Source: Paraburkholderia rhizosphaerae
GTDB lineage: Bacteria > Pseudomonadota > Gammaproteobacteria > Burkholderiales > Burkholderiaceae
Assembly (NCBI RefSeq): GCF_004366595.1
Contig: NZ_SORE01000015.1
Coordinates: 1 to 64,000 of the forward strand
Reading direction: 5' to 3'
DNA: 64,000 bases
The notes below the pieces were generated by a model, which was not told the DNA's origin, did not search any database, and saw only the letters and a program-made list of their open reading frames with translations. Within the stretch, counting starts at the first letter, position 1. Every line of letters begins with the position of its first letter. Positions 25,316 to 33,901 of the stretch are shown here, piece after piece. Position numbers and translations under genes: made by a program.

Positions 25316-26113
25316 ATGCTGCAAGAAAGGTCGCTGCGAAGCGTCGCTGCGGGCGTACCAGGAGAAGGCAAGCGCCCGCACGCCGCACGCCCGTTTTATT
25401 TCCTGTCGGATCTGCACCTGTCCGAGGCGATGCCGCGCACCGTCGCGGCGTTCGAGCATTTCATCCGCGTCAACGCGGAGCACGCGGACTCGGTATTCAT
25501 CCTCGGTGACCTGTTCGAATACTGGATCGGCGACGACATGCTCGCCGAACCGTTCCCCGCGCGCATCGCGGCGCTAATGCATACGCTATCGGAGCGCGGC
25601 ATCGCGCTCTATGTGATGCACGGCAACCGCGACTTTCTGCTGGGCAAGCGTTTCATGAAAGCGGCCGGCGCGATCTGGCTGCCTGACCCGTTCGTGATTA
25701 CGTCGTTCGGCACACGGATCGCGTTGGCGCACGGCGATGGTCAATGCACGGACGACCGCCGGTATCTGCGCTTTCGTCGCATCGCACGCAACCGTTTCGC
25801 ACAGTGGCTGTTTCTGTTGTGGCCGTACCGATGGCGCAAGTCGCTTGCCGAGCGAATGCGGCACGCGAGCGAGGAGAACCGTTCGCGGCCGGTATCGCCG
25901 CGCTATGACGTGACGCCCGAAGGCATTGCGTCACTCTTCAAGAAAACCGGGACCGCGACGATCATCCACGGCCATACGCATCGCCCTGCCCGCCATCGCG
26001 AGACGGGTGGTACGCGCTGGGTGCTGCCGGATTGGGACCTCGATCACGGCGAACGCCGCGGCGGTTTTCTGAAGATCGATGCCGAGGGCATTCGCGCGCT
26101 ACCGCTCGATTGA
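25316..26113 (+). CDS. lpxH: UDP-2,3-diacylglucosamine diphosphatase LpxH
   Basis: The 265-residue calcineurin-like phosphoesterase hydrolyses UDP-2,3-diacylglucosamine to lipid X in lipid A synthesis, on the inner face of the inner membrane. Metal-binding motifs are all present: FLSDLHLSE, ILGDLFEYWIGDD, MHGNRDFLLGKR and IHGHTHRPA. After ATG 25316 about 30 residues precede the domain; a start at 25250 would add 22 more, and neither has a clear ribosome-binding site. Gene and cysE converge over a structured 90-base gap. Confidence 0.94.
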   Translation: MLQERSLRSVAAGVPGEGKRPHAARPFYFLSDLHLSEAMPRTVAAFEHFIRVNAEHADSVFILGDLFEYWIGDDMLAEPFPARIAALMHTLSERGIALYVMHGNRDFLLGKRFMKAAGAIWLPDPFVITSFGTRIALAHGDGQCTDDRRYLRFRRIARNRFAQWLFLLWPYRWRKSLAERMRHASEENRSRPVSPRYDVTPEGIASLFKKTGTATIIHGHTHRPARHRETGGTRWVLPDWDLDHGERRGGFLKIDAEGIRALPLD

Positions 26114-26156
26114 CGCTCGGGTACGGTTCGCGGCAATGCGCTCGTTTAGCGAGGCT

Positions 26157-26212
26157 CGCATTGACGCCGCCGCATCGATGCGTAACGTCAAGCAACACGC
26201 GACGTCAATGCG
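26157..26212. repeat. Inverted repeat between convergent lpxH and cysE
   Basis: CGCATTGACG (26157-26166) and CGTCAATGCG (26203-26212) form a perfect 10-bp stem. The space between holds the perfect palindrome CGCATCGATGCG (26171-26182). The right arm covers the cysE stop codon. It lacks a T-run, so a two-way terminator or RNA 3'-end stabiliser is only a guess. Confidence 0.6.
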
Positions 26213-27002
26213 GCTCCGTACCTGACTCGACTTTCCCTTCGAGCGCCGCCGACAGGCGCCGCAAATCGAACAAAGCCGCATCGGCGCCTTGCAGCGCTTC
26301 GAGGCGGGTGCCGAGCCGCTCGAGTGCGGCGACGATTTCGTCGATGCGCTGCGACTGGTTCGCCGCGTGATTGACGAGCCCATGAATCGCCAGCGATACC
26401 GGATCGTCCGCATTCGGCGTGATGCCATACGCACAGAATTCCGGGCGCGCGGCCGCGGGCTTCACCGTGCCGCCGCCGACCGCGCGTGCCGGAGCAATCA
26501 CTCGTGCCGGATTGCCGACCGCGGTGGCGCCCGCCGGCACTGGCTTCACGACAACGGCGTTCGAACCGATTTTCGCGTCCGCGCCGACCGTAAAGCCGCC
26601 CAGCACCTTCGCCCCGGCGCCGACGATCACGCCGCGCTCGAGCGTCGGGTGCCGCTTCGCACCGCGCGTCAGCGACGTGCCGCCCAGCGTCACGCCCTGG
26701 TAGATCGTGCACTCGTCACCGATCACGGCCGTCTCGCCGACCACGACGCCCATCCCATGATCGATAAACACGCGACGGCCGACCGTCGCGCCCGGGTGAA
26801 TCTCGATGCCGGTCAGAAAGCGGCCGATCTGCGATACGACGCGCGCGAGCCAGTAGCGTTTCACGCGCCAGCACGCGTGCGCGAAGCGATGCAGCACGAG
26901 CACATGCAGGCCCGGGTAGCACGTCAGCACTTCCCAAGCGCTGCGAGCGGCGGGATCGCGCTCGCGGATCGTGGCGATGTCTTCGCGAAGTCTCGTGAAC
27001 AT
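26205..27002 (-). CDS. cysE: Serine O-acetyltransferase
   Basis: The chosen start (MFTRLREDIATIRERDPAAR) gives 265 residues. The N-terminal helical SATase domain is followed by a left-handed parallel beta-helix of hexapeptide repeats (HPGATVGRRVFIDHGMGVVV, then TIYQGVTLGG and GAKVLGGFTVG). Active-site His residues lie in the DHGMG block. It makes O-acetylserine, the precursor of cysteine. A long C-terminal part after the beta-helix (about 85 residues) contains a predicted helical segment; many betaproteobacterial homologues share such a tail. Upstream in-frame codons to 27260 are not supported. Confidence 0.94.
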   Translation of the reverse strand: MFTRLREDIATIRERDPAARSAWEVLTCYPGLHVLVLHRFAHACWRVKRYWLARVVSQIGRFLTGIEIHPGATVGRRVFIDHGMGVVVGETAVIGDECTIYQGVTLGGTSLTRGAKRHPTLERGVIVGAGAKVLGGFTVGADAKIGSNAVVVKPVPAGATAVGNPARVIAPARAVGGGTVKPAAARPEFCAYGITPNADDPVSLAIHGLVNHAANQSQRIDEIVAALERLGTRLEALQGADAALFDLRRLSAALEGKVESGTEPH

Positions 27003-27281
27003 GTCAGTGGGTGCCGTCGTGGAGATGCCGTGGAGAAAAGTCTTGCCCATCCAACCGTCCGGAAAGCCGACGTTATCGGATTGTCTGCTTTGCTTATGAC
27101 GTTTCTGGCGATTGTAGGTCGATTCGCGCCAGGCTGCCGATGCCCATTCGGCCATTAAGGTCGAACCGGCTCGGTCGATTCGAAACGTGTCGACATCCAA
27201 TGGGAAGTGGCAGCGAGAGACAGAGCCTCGCGCTTCGCGCACTCGTGTGGTGCGCGACATGGCGGGTATGCGCGCGGCCGC

Positions 27282-28403
27282 TCACGAATGATCGCCGTCC
27301 CGGCCTTTGGCTTTCAGCAAGATGTGCTTCGCAATACCGCGCACGATATTGACCTCTTCGCGCTCGAGTCCCGCGCGCGCAAATAGCCGCCGCAGCCGCG
27401 ACATCAGTTTTTTCGGATTGGCCGGATCGAGAAACTCGAGCGCGATCAGCGCATTCTCGAGATGCACGAACATTCGCTCGACTTCGTCGCTGGCGGCGCG
27501 CGCGCTCGCTGCGCCCGAAGCGCCCGAAGCAACGCAAGCCGCGCTTGCCGAAGCGCCTTCATCAGGCGCGTCCTGATAGGCGATCCGCAATTCATACGAC
27601 AGCACCTGTACCGCCTGCGCGAGGTTCAGCGAACTGTACGCGGGATTGGCGGGAATATGCGCAAGCGCGCTACATCGCTCGACGTCCTCGTTCGACAGCC
27701 CGGTGCGCTCGTTGCCGAACACGAGTGCGATGTCGCCGCTCGCCGCATGTTCGCGCGCGTGCGCGGCCGCGCGACGCGGCGTCAGTTGCGGGGGGCCGTA
27801 TTCGCGCGAGCGCGCGGTCAGCGCGAGCGACCATTGCACGCCGGATAACGCGTCCGCGAGCGTCGGCACCACATGCGCGGAGGCGAGCACATCGTCCGCG
27901 CCGCTCGCCATTGCAATCGCTTCCGGATCGTTCTGCACATTCGCGACGCGCGGCGCGACCAGCACGAGCCGCGTGAAACCCATCGTCTTCAGCGCACGCG
28001 CGGCAGCGCCGACATTGCCCGGATGGCTGGGCTCGACAAGCACGAAGCGCGTCGACGTAAAGCCGCCGCGTACCGGCCTCGCGCTATCGGACGCATTGTC
28101 GGGCACGTTGCCGGACGCGTCGCTGGACGCGCCACCCGCCGCGACACCAGCCCCGCCAGACGCGCCGGAGCCGCCACCGCGCGGTAGAGCGCCGTCGTCG
28201 CCCGCGCCACTCAGGCGTCGGCTGGGCCCGATGGGCGTCGCGGAAGCGGAAGATTCAGAAGGCGAACGAAGCGCGTGCAATTGGACCACGATGACAGGTA
28301 AGAGCGGCAGAACAGCTATGGTAGCGCCAACCCGCCGCGTCGTTGCACGATCGCGTTGCATGCCCGTTCGGCCGGTTCGCGGCAGCGCGCCCGCCGCGCG
28401 CAT
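27282..28403 (-). CDS. trmJ: tRNA (cytidine/uridine-2'-O-)-methyltransferase TrmJ, start uncertain
   Basis: The C-terminal 260 residues are a SPOUT methyltransferase: FVLVEPSHPGNVGAAARALK, then VLVAPRVANVQND, DIALVFGNERTGLSNEDVER, and the knot block NPAYSSLNLAQAVQVLSYEL. These match TrmJ, which 2'-O-methylates position 32 of tRNAs. About 112 residues of Gly/Ala/Ser-rich low-complexity sequence precede the domain if ATG 28403 is used. TrmJ proteins are usually about 250-270 residues, so the true start may be internal, for instance GTG 28106. No good ribosome-binding site marks any candidate. A low-complexity Ala/Ser insert (ASAACVASGASGAASARAAS) also interrupts the C-terminal part. Confidence 0.87.
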   Translation of the reverse strand: MRAAGALPRTGRTGMQRDRATTRRVGATIAVLPLLPVIVVQLHALRSPSESSASATPIGPSRRLSGAGDDGALPRGGGSGASGGAGVAAGGASSDASGNVPDNASDSARPVRGGFTSTRFVLVEPSHPGNVGAAARALKTMGFTRLVLVAPRVANVQNDPEAIAMASGADDVLASAHVVPTLADALSGVQWSLALTARSREYGPPQLTPRRAAAHAREHAASGDIALVFGNERTGLSNEDVERCSALAHIPANPAYSSLNLAQAVQVLSYELRIAYQDAPDEGASASAACVASGASGAASARAASDEVERMFVHLENALIALEFLDPANPKKLMSRLRRLFARAGLEREEVNIVRGIAKHILLKAKGRDGDHS

Positions 28404-28786
28404 GCCGGAAGCGGCGAGACTCGGGTAAAATCATGCGATTCGCGCGCCATCGCGCTTGCCGCACCGCCGCCTTCGCTGCTCTGCGACCCTCGTCAAGGTA
28501 TGCCGAGGGTTCACCACGATGCACGGCGCAATACCGCGCAAGCATCACGCAAGCGGGCGCCTCGCTCTTATCCAATTCGTCTTTCGTCGACGGAACGTTC
28601 GCAAACCGGCTCGGCCCCAGTTGCGATACACGTTGCGCGGTTCGCACGAAACACGCGGTGTCGTACCGTCAGTTCACGCGGTGCTGTCACGCGTATCGAG
28701 CGTATCGATTGCACCGGATGTATCGGCACGACGGCCGGCCACTGCGCCGACAGCCGCCGTGCTATTCGGCAAAAGGATCCCGACTC
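28404..28786. other. Divergent intergenic region trmJ / suhB
   Basis: About 380 bases with no supported gene; if trmJ starts internally the region is longer. It should contain promoters for both genes but no clear pair of boxes was recognised. Confidence 0.4.
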
Positions 28787-29590
28787 ATGCATCCCATGCT
28801 CAACATCGCGGTTAAGGCCGCGCGCCGCGCCGGACAGATCATCAATCGCGCATCGCTCGATCTCGATCTGATCCAGGTCTCGAAAAAACAGCACAACGAT
28901 TTCGTCACGGAAGTCGACAAGGCGTCGGAAGCGGCGATCATCGAAACGCTGACCACCGCCTATCCGGATCACGCAATCCTCGCCGAAGAATCCGGCCGTT
29001 CCGAAAACGAATCCGAATATCAGTGGATCATCGATCCGCTCGACGGCACCACGAATTTCATCCACGGTTTCCAGTACTACTGCGTGTCGATCGCGCTGGC
29101 GCATAAGGGCATCGTCACGCAGGCGGTGGTCTACGATCCGACGCGCAATGACCTGTTTACCGCGTCGCGCGGCCGCGGCGCCTATCTGAACGACCGGCGC
29201 ATCCGCGTCGGCCGACGCGACCGGCTCGCCGACGGCCTGATCGGCACCGGCTTTCCGTTCCGCGAGAAAGACGGCCTCGGCGCGTACACGACGCTGTTCG
29301 GCGAGATGACCGAAGCGTGCGCGGGCCTGCGCCGCCCGGGCGCCGCCGCACTCGATCTGGCGAACGTCGCCGCGGGCCGCATGGACGGCTTCTTCGAACA
29401 GGGCATCAACGCGTGGGATATGGCGGCGGGCAGTCTGCTCGTGACCGAAGCGGGCGGCCTCGTGGGCAACTACACCGGCGACTCCGATTTCCTGCACGTG
29501 CACGAAATCGTCGCGGCCAATCCGAAAATCTACGCACAGATGGTGCCGATCCTGTCGCGCTACAGCCGCACGAAACAGCAAGCGGCTTGA
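28787..29590 (+). CDS. suhB: Inositol monophosphatase family protein SuhB
   Basis: ATG 28787 is preceded by AAGGA and gives 267 residues, matching SuhB. The three metal-binding motifs are present: ILAEESG, WIIDPLDGTTNFIHG and INAWDMAAGSLLVTEAGG. SuhB is an inositol-1-phosphatase that also acts in ribosomal RNA transcription and maturation as part of the rRNA antitermination complex in E. coli; which role matters here cannot be read from the sequence. Upstream in-frame codons to 28343 are not supported. lplT follows after 75 bases. Confidence 0.94.
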   Translation: MHPMLNIAVKAARRAGQIINRASLDLDLIQVSKKQHNDFVTEVDKASEAAIIETLTTAYPDHAILAEESGRSENESEYQWIIDPLDGTTNFIHGFQYYCVSIALAHKGIVTQAVVYDPTRNDLFTASRGRGAYLNDRRIRVGRRDRLADGLIGTGFPFREKDGLGAYTTLFGEMTEACAGLRRPGAAALDLANVAAGRMDGFFEQGINAWDMAAGSLLVTEAGGLVGNYTGDSDFLHVHEIVAANPKIYAQMVPILSRYSRTKQQAA

Positions 29591-29665
29591 CGCCCGATGA
29601 GGTGAACGGCAAGGCGGCTTCGGCCGCCTTGCCGCTTGTGGTGTGAAGTTTCTTTCATTCGCTTC

Positions 29666-30964
29666 ATGAAAAAAGGCTTCTACACGATCATCGCCGCGCA
29701 ATTCGTGTCGTCGCTCGCGGACAACGCGCTGCTGATCGCCGCGATCGAGCGGCTCACGCTCCTGCGCTCGCCCGCGTGGATCACGCCGCTGCTGCAGATC
29801 TTCTTTACGATCTCCTACGTGCTGCTCGCACCGTTTGTCGGCGCGTTCGCGGACGCGCTGCAAAAGCGCCACGTGATGTTCGTCGCCAACGCACTAAAAG
29901 CGGCCGGCTGCCTGCTGATGATCTTCAGCGTGCATCCGATGATCGCGTACGCGGTTGTCGGCTTCGGCGCCGCCGCGTACTCGCCGGCGAAGTACGGCAT
30001 TCTCACCGAACTGCTGCCCGCCGAGCGGCTGGTCGCCGCGAACGCGTGGCTCGAATCGGCGACCGTGCTGTCGACCATCGTCGGCACGATGCTCGGCGGC
30101 GCGCTGATCAGCACTTACGCGGCGCGCTTCGTCGCGCATGCGCACCTGCCGCTCATCAGCAGCAACGCGGACCTCGCGATGTTCGTCGTGATGCTGACCT
30201 ACGCGAGCGCCGCCGCGATCAACATCGGCATCCCGGACACCGGCGCGCGCTATCCGAACCGGCTCGTCGAACCCGGCAAGCTGGTCGGCGAATTCGTCGA
30301 TTGCTTCAACGTGCTGTGGGCGGACCGGCTCGCGCAAATCGCGCTGTGGGTCACGACACTGATGTGGGGCAGCGCGGTGACGCTGCAACTGCTGGTGCTC
30401 AAATGGGCCGACGTGAATCTGGGTCTGTCGCTGTCGAAAGGCGCGGTGATTCAGGGCGTCGCCGGCCTCGGCATCGCGCTCGGCGCGGCCGCCGCGGCCG
30501 CATGGATTCCGTTGCGCGGTTCGTTGCGCGTGCTGCCGGTTGGCATCATCGCGGGCCTCGTCGCGATTGCAATGGCGTTCTACAGCAAAGGGCTTTTCCC
30601 GCCGGGCGCCGGTCTACGCGTCGGGTCGCTGTTCGCGCCCGCTTACATCATCCTTGCTTATCCGTTGATGATTCTGCTTGGCGCGCTGTCCGGGTTCTTT
30701 ATCGTGCCGATGAACGCGATCCTGCAGCATCGCGGCGCGACGCTGCTGTCGGCCGGACACTCTATTGCCGTACAGAACTTCAACCAGAATCTCGCGGTGC
30801 TGCTGATGCTCGGCGCGTACGCGCTGCTGTTGACCGCCAAGATGCCCGCGCCATGGATCATCGCGCTGTTCGGCACATTCATTACCGTGATGATGTGGCT
30901 TGCGAAACGGCATAGCGCGGCCAATGCGCGCAAGGTCGATCTGGGCGCGTTAATAGGCAAATGA
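29666..30964 (+). CDS. lplT: Lysophospholipid transporter LplT (MFS)
   Basis: Starting at MKKGFYTIIAAQFVSSLADN the protein has 432 residues and about 12 hydrophobic segments, a major facilitator superfamily fold. The N-terminal FVSSLADNALLIAAIE and GAFADALQKRHVMFVAN segments are typical of LplT, which flips lysophospholipids across the inner membrane for reacylation. The partner acyltransferase-synthetase gene (aas) is not adjacent. A little under 175 bases separate it from mutS. Confidence 0.92.
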   Translation: MKKGFYTIIAAQFVSSLADNALLIAAIERLTLLRSPAWITPLLQIFFTISYVLLAPFVGAFADALQKRHVMFVANALKAAGCLLMIFSVHPMIAYAVVGFGAAAYSPAKYGILTELLPAERLVAANAWLESATVLSTIVGTMLGGALISTYAARFVAHAHLPLISSNADLAMFVVMLTYASAAAINIGIPDTGARYPNRLVEPGKLVGEFVDCFNVLWADRLAQIALWVTTLMWGSAVTLQLLVLKWADVNLGLSLSKGAVIQGVAGLGIALGAAAAAAWIPLRGSLRVLPVGIIAGLVAIAMAFYSKGLFPPGAGLRVGSLFAPAYIILAYPLMILLGALSGFFIVPMNAILQHRGATLLSAGHSIAVQNFNQNLAVLLMLGAYALLLTAKMPAPWIIALFGTFITVMMWLAKRHSAANARKVDLGALIGK

Positions 30965-31138
30965 GTTTCGCGAATGAGTGAGCGGGTGCATGAGCCGGCG
31001 AAGCAGCCGGCAGATCAGTTGACGAATGATCAACACATAAAGTCGCATGCAACGAACCTCGGCCATTCGGCTAGCTTCACAGCGGCACCCAAAGGGTTAA
31101 ACTCACGCCCTGAACTGCAACGCATTAAAGAACCGAGG

Positions 31139-33901
31139 ATGGGCACTCCAATCGCAGCCGCTGACGAAGCACCCCGAGCATCCGGCGTACCGGGCATCCA
31201 GCAGGACACCGCGCGCACCGCGGCCCCGACGCCCGAGTCCGCGCACACGCCGATGATGCAGCAGTATCTGCGCATCAAGGCAGAACACCCGGGCACGCTC
31301 GTGTTCTACCGGATGGGCGACTTCTACGAGCTCTTCTACGACGATGCGGAAAAAGCCGCACGGCTGCTCGATCTCACGTTGACGCAACGCGGCGCGTCGG
31401 CGGGCACGCCGATCAAAATGGCCGGTGTCCCGCATCACTCGGTCGAGCAGTATCTCGCGAAGCTCGTGAAACTCGGCGAATCAGTCGCGATCTGCGAACA
31501 GATCGGCGACCCGGCGACCTCGAAGGGACCGGTCGAGCGCAAAGTGGTGCGCGTCGTCACGCCCGGCACGCTGACGGATGCCGCGCTGCTGTCCGATAAA
31601 AGCGATGTCTATCTGCTGGCCGCGTGTGCCGCGCACAACCGGCGCGGCGTCGCGACCACCGTCGGCCTCGCGTGGCTCAATCTCGCGAGCGGCGCGCTGC
31701 GCCTTGCGGAGGTCGCGCCGGACGCCGTCGCCGCCGCGCTCGAACGGATTCGCCCTGCGGAAATTCTGTTCGCCGATCTGCCCGCGTCCGACGCGAACGC
31801 ATGGTCGCCGCCCACCGGCAGCGGCGCGCTCACACATGTGCCGAGCTGGCACTTCGACATCGCGTCGGGTAAGCAGCGGCTGTGCGATCAACTGGATGTC
31901 GCAAGCCTCGACGGCTTTGGCGCGCATTCGCTGACCTGCGCGTGCGGCGCAGCCGGTGCGCTGCTGCTCTACGCAGCGGCGACGCAAGGGCAGCAACTGC
32001 GGCACGTGCGCAGCCTGAAGGTCGAGCTGGAATCCGAATACATCGGCCTCGATCCGGCCACGCGACGCAATCTCGAACTCACTGAGACGCTGCGCGGCAC
32101 CGAATCGCCGACGCTCTTTTCACTGCTCGACACCTGCTGCACGACGATGGGCAGCCGGCTGCTGCGTCACTGGCTGCATCATCCGCCGCGCGATGCGTCG
32201 TATGCGCAAGCGCGCCAGCAGGCGATCGGCGCGCTGCTCGACGCGTCCGCGGAATTGAATCCCGCGACCAGCATCGATACGTTACGCGGCGCGTTACGTC
32301 AAATTTCCGACATCGAACGCATCACCGGACGGTTAGCGCTGCTGTCCGCGCGGCCACGCGATCTGTCGAGCCTGCGTGATACGTTCATCGCGCTGCCCGA
32401 GCTGCGTGCGCAACTCGCCGGCATCGCCGCCAACGCGCCATCGCTCGCGCGTGTCGATGCGTCGCTGGAACCGCCGGTCGCATGCGTGGAACTGCTGTCG
32501 CGCGCGGTCGCGCCGGAACCCGCGGCGATGATTCGCGACGGCGGCGTAATCGCTCGCGGCTACGACGCGGAACTCGACGAGTTGCGCGATATTTCCGAAA
32601 ACTGCGGCCAGTTCCTGATCGACCTGGAAACGCGCGAACGGTCGCGCACGGGCATCGGCAATCTGCGCGTCGAGTACAACAAGGTGCACGGCTTCTATAT
32701 CGAAGTCACGCGCGGCCAGACCGACAAGGTGCCTGACGACTATCGCCGCCGCCAGACGCTGAAGAACGCCGAACGCTACATCACGCCGGAACTGAAAACC
32801 TTCGAAGACAAAGCGCTGTCCGCACAGGAACGCGCGCTGGCACGCGAGAAATCGCTATACGACGCGCTACTGCAGGCGCTGCTGCCGTTTATCGCGGACT
32901 GCCAGCGCGTGGCCGGCGCGCTCGCCGAACTGGACCTGCTGGTCGCGTTCGCCGAACGCTCGCGCGCGCTCGACTGGGTTGCGCCGTCGTTCACACCGGC
33001 CGGCGGCATCGATATCGAACAGGGCCGGCACCCGGTCGTCGAAGCGCAGGTCGAGCAATTCATCGCGAACGACTGTCTGTTGACCGCCGAGCGCAAGCTG
33101 TTGCTGATCACCGGCCCGAACATGGGGGGTAAGTCGACGTTCATGCGGCAGACCGCGCTGATCGCGCTGATGGCCTACGTCGGCAGCTATGTGCCGGCGC
33201 GGCGCGCATCGTTTGGCCCGATCGACCGCATCTTCACGCGCATTGGCGCAGCAGACGACCTCGCCGGCGGCCGCTCGACGTTTATGGTCGAAATGACGGA
33301 AGCCGCGGCGATTCTCAACGACGCGACGCCGCAAAGCCTCGTGCTGATGGATGAAATCGGCCGCGGCACGTCGACCTTCGACGGCCTCGCGCTCGCGTGG
33401 GCGATCGCACGGCATCTGCTCGCGCACAACGGCAGCCAGACGCTGTTCGCCACGCACTACTTCGAACTGACGCAATTGCCGGCGGAGTTTCCGCAGGCGG
33501 CCAATGTGCATCTGTCAGCGGTCGAGCATGGACACGGCATCGTATTCCTGCACGCGGTCAACGATGGGCCGGCGAACCAGAGCTACGGGTTGCAGGTCGC
33601 GCAACTGGCCGGCGTACCGGCCGCGGTGATCCGCGCGGCGCGCAAGCATCTGGCCCACCTCGAGCAGCAGTCCGCCGCGCAACCGGCGCCGCAACTGGAC
33701 CTGTTCGCGCCGCCGCCGCTGGTGCACGACGCGGATGACGATCAGGATGACGACGCCGCGGCCGCGCGCTCCGATCCGGCCACGGACGCACTCGTCGAAC
33801 GGCTGCGCGCGATCGATCCGAACGAGCTGCGTCCACGCGACGCGCTCGATCTGCTTTACGAGTTACATGAGCTGGCCACGGCCCCGGACGCGCAGCGCTG
33901 A
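31139..33901 (+). CDS. mutS: DNA mismatch repair protein MutS
   Basis: From ATG 31139 the protein has 920 residues, a little longer than E. coli MutS. MMQQYLRIKAEHPGTLVFYR and MGDFYELFYDDAEKA hold the Phe-x-Glu mismatch-reading motif (FYELF). The clamp and lever regions follow, then the ATPase: Walker A ITGPNMGGKST, Walker B LVLMDEIGRGTSTFDG, and FATHYFELTQL. An acidic segment (DADDDQDDDAAAA) lies between the ATPase and the C-terminal dimer/tetramer helix. The first 40 residues are Ala/Pro-rich. An upstream start at 30974 would add 55 unlike residues. No strong ribosome-binding site distinguishes them. The 3' end overlaps the next gene by 35 bases. Confidence 0.96.
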   Translation: MGTPIAAADEAPRASGVPGIQQDTARTAAPTPESAHTPMMQQYLRIKAEHPGTLVFYRMGDFYELFYDDAEKAARLLDLTLTQRGASAGTPIKMAGVPHHSVEQYLAKLVKLGESVAICEQIGDPATSKGPVERKVVRVVTPGTLTDAALLSDKSDVYLLAACAAHNRRGVATTVGLAWLNLASGALRLAEVAPDAVAAALERIRPAEILFADLPASDANAWSPPTGSGALTHVPSWHFDIASGKQRLCDQLDVASLDGFGAHSLTCACGAAGALLLYAAATQGQQLRHVRSLKVELESEYIGLDPATRRNLELTETLRGTESPTLFSLLDTCCTTMGSRLLRHWLHHPPRDASYAQARQQAIGALLDASAELNPATSIDTLRGALRQISDIERITGRLALLSARPRDLSSLRDTFIALPELRAQLAGIAANAPSLARVDASLEPPVACVELLSRAVAPEPAAMIRDGGVIARGYDAELDELRDISENCGQFLIDLETRERSRTGIGNLRVEYNKVHGFYIEVTRGQTDKVPDDYRRRQTLKNAERYITPELKTFEDKALSAQERALAREKSLYDALLQALLPFIADCQRVAGALAELDLLVAFAERSRALDWVAPSFTPAGGIDIEQGRHPVVEAQVEQFIANDCLLTAERKLLLITGPNMGGKSTFMRQTALIALMAYVGSYVPARRASFGPIDRIFTRIGAADDLAGGRSTFMVEMTEAAAILNDATPQSLVLMDEIGRGTSTFDGLALAWAIARHLLAHNGSQTLFATHYFELTQLPAEFPQAANVHLSAVEHGHGIVFLHAVNDGPANQSYGLQVAQLAGVPAAVIRAARKHLAHLEQQSAAQPAPQLDLFAPPPLVHDADDDQDDDAAAARSDPATDALVERLRAIDPNELRPRDALDLLYELHELATAPDAQR

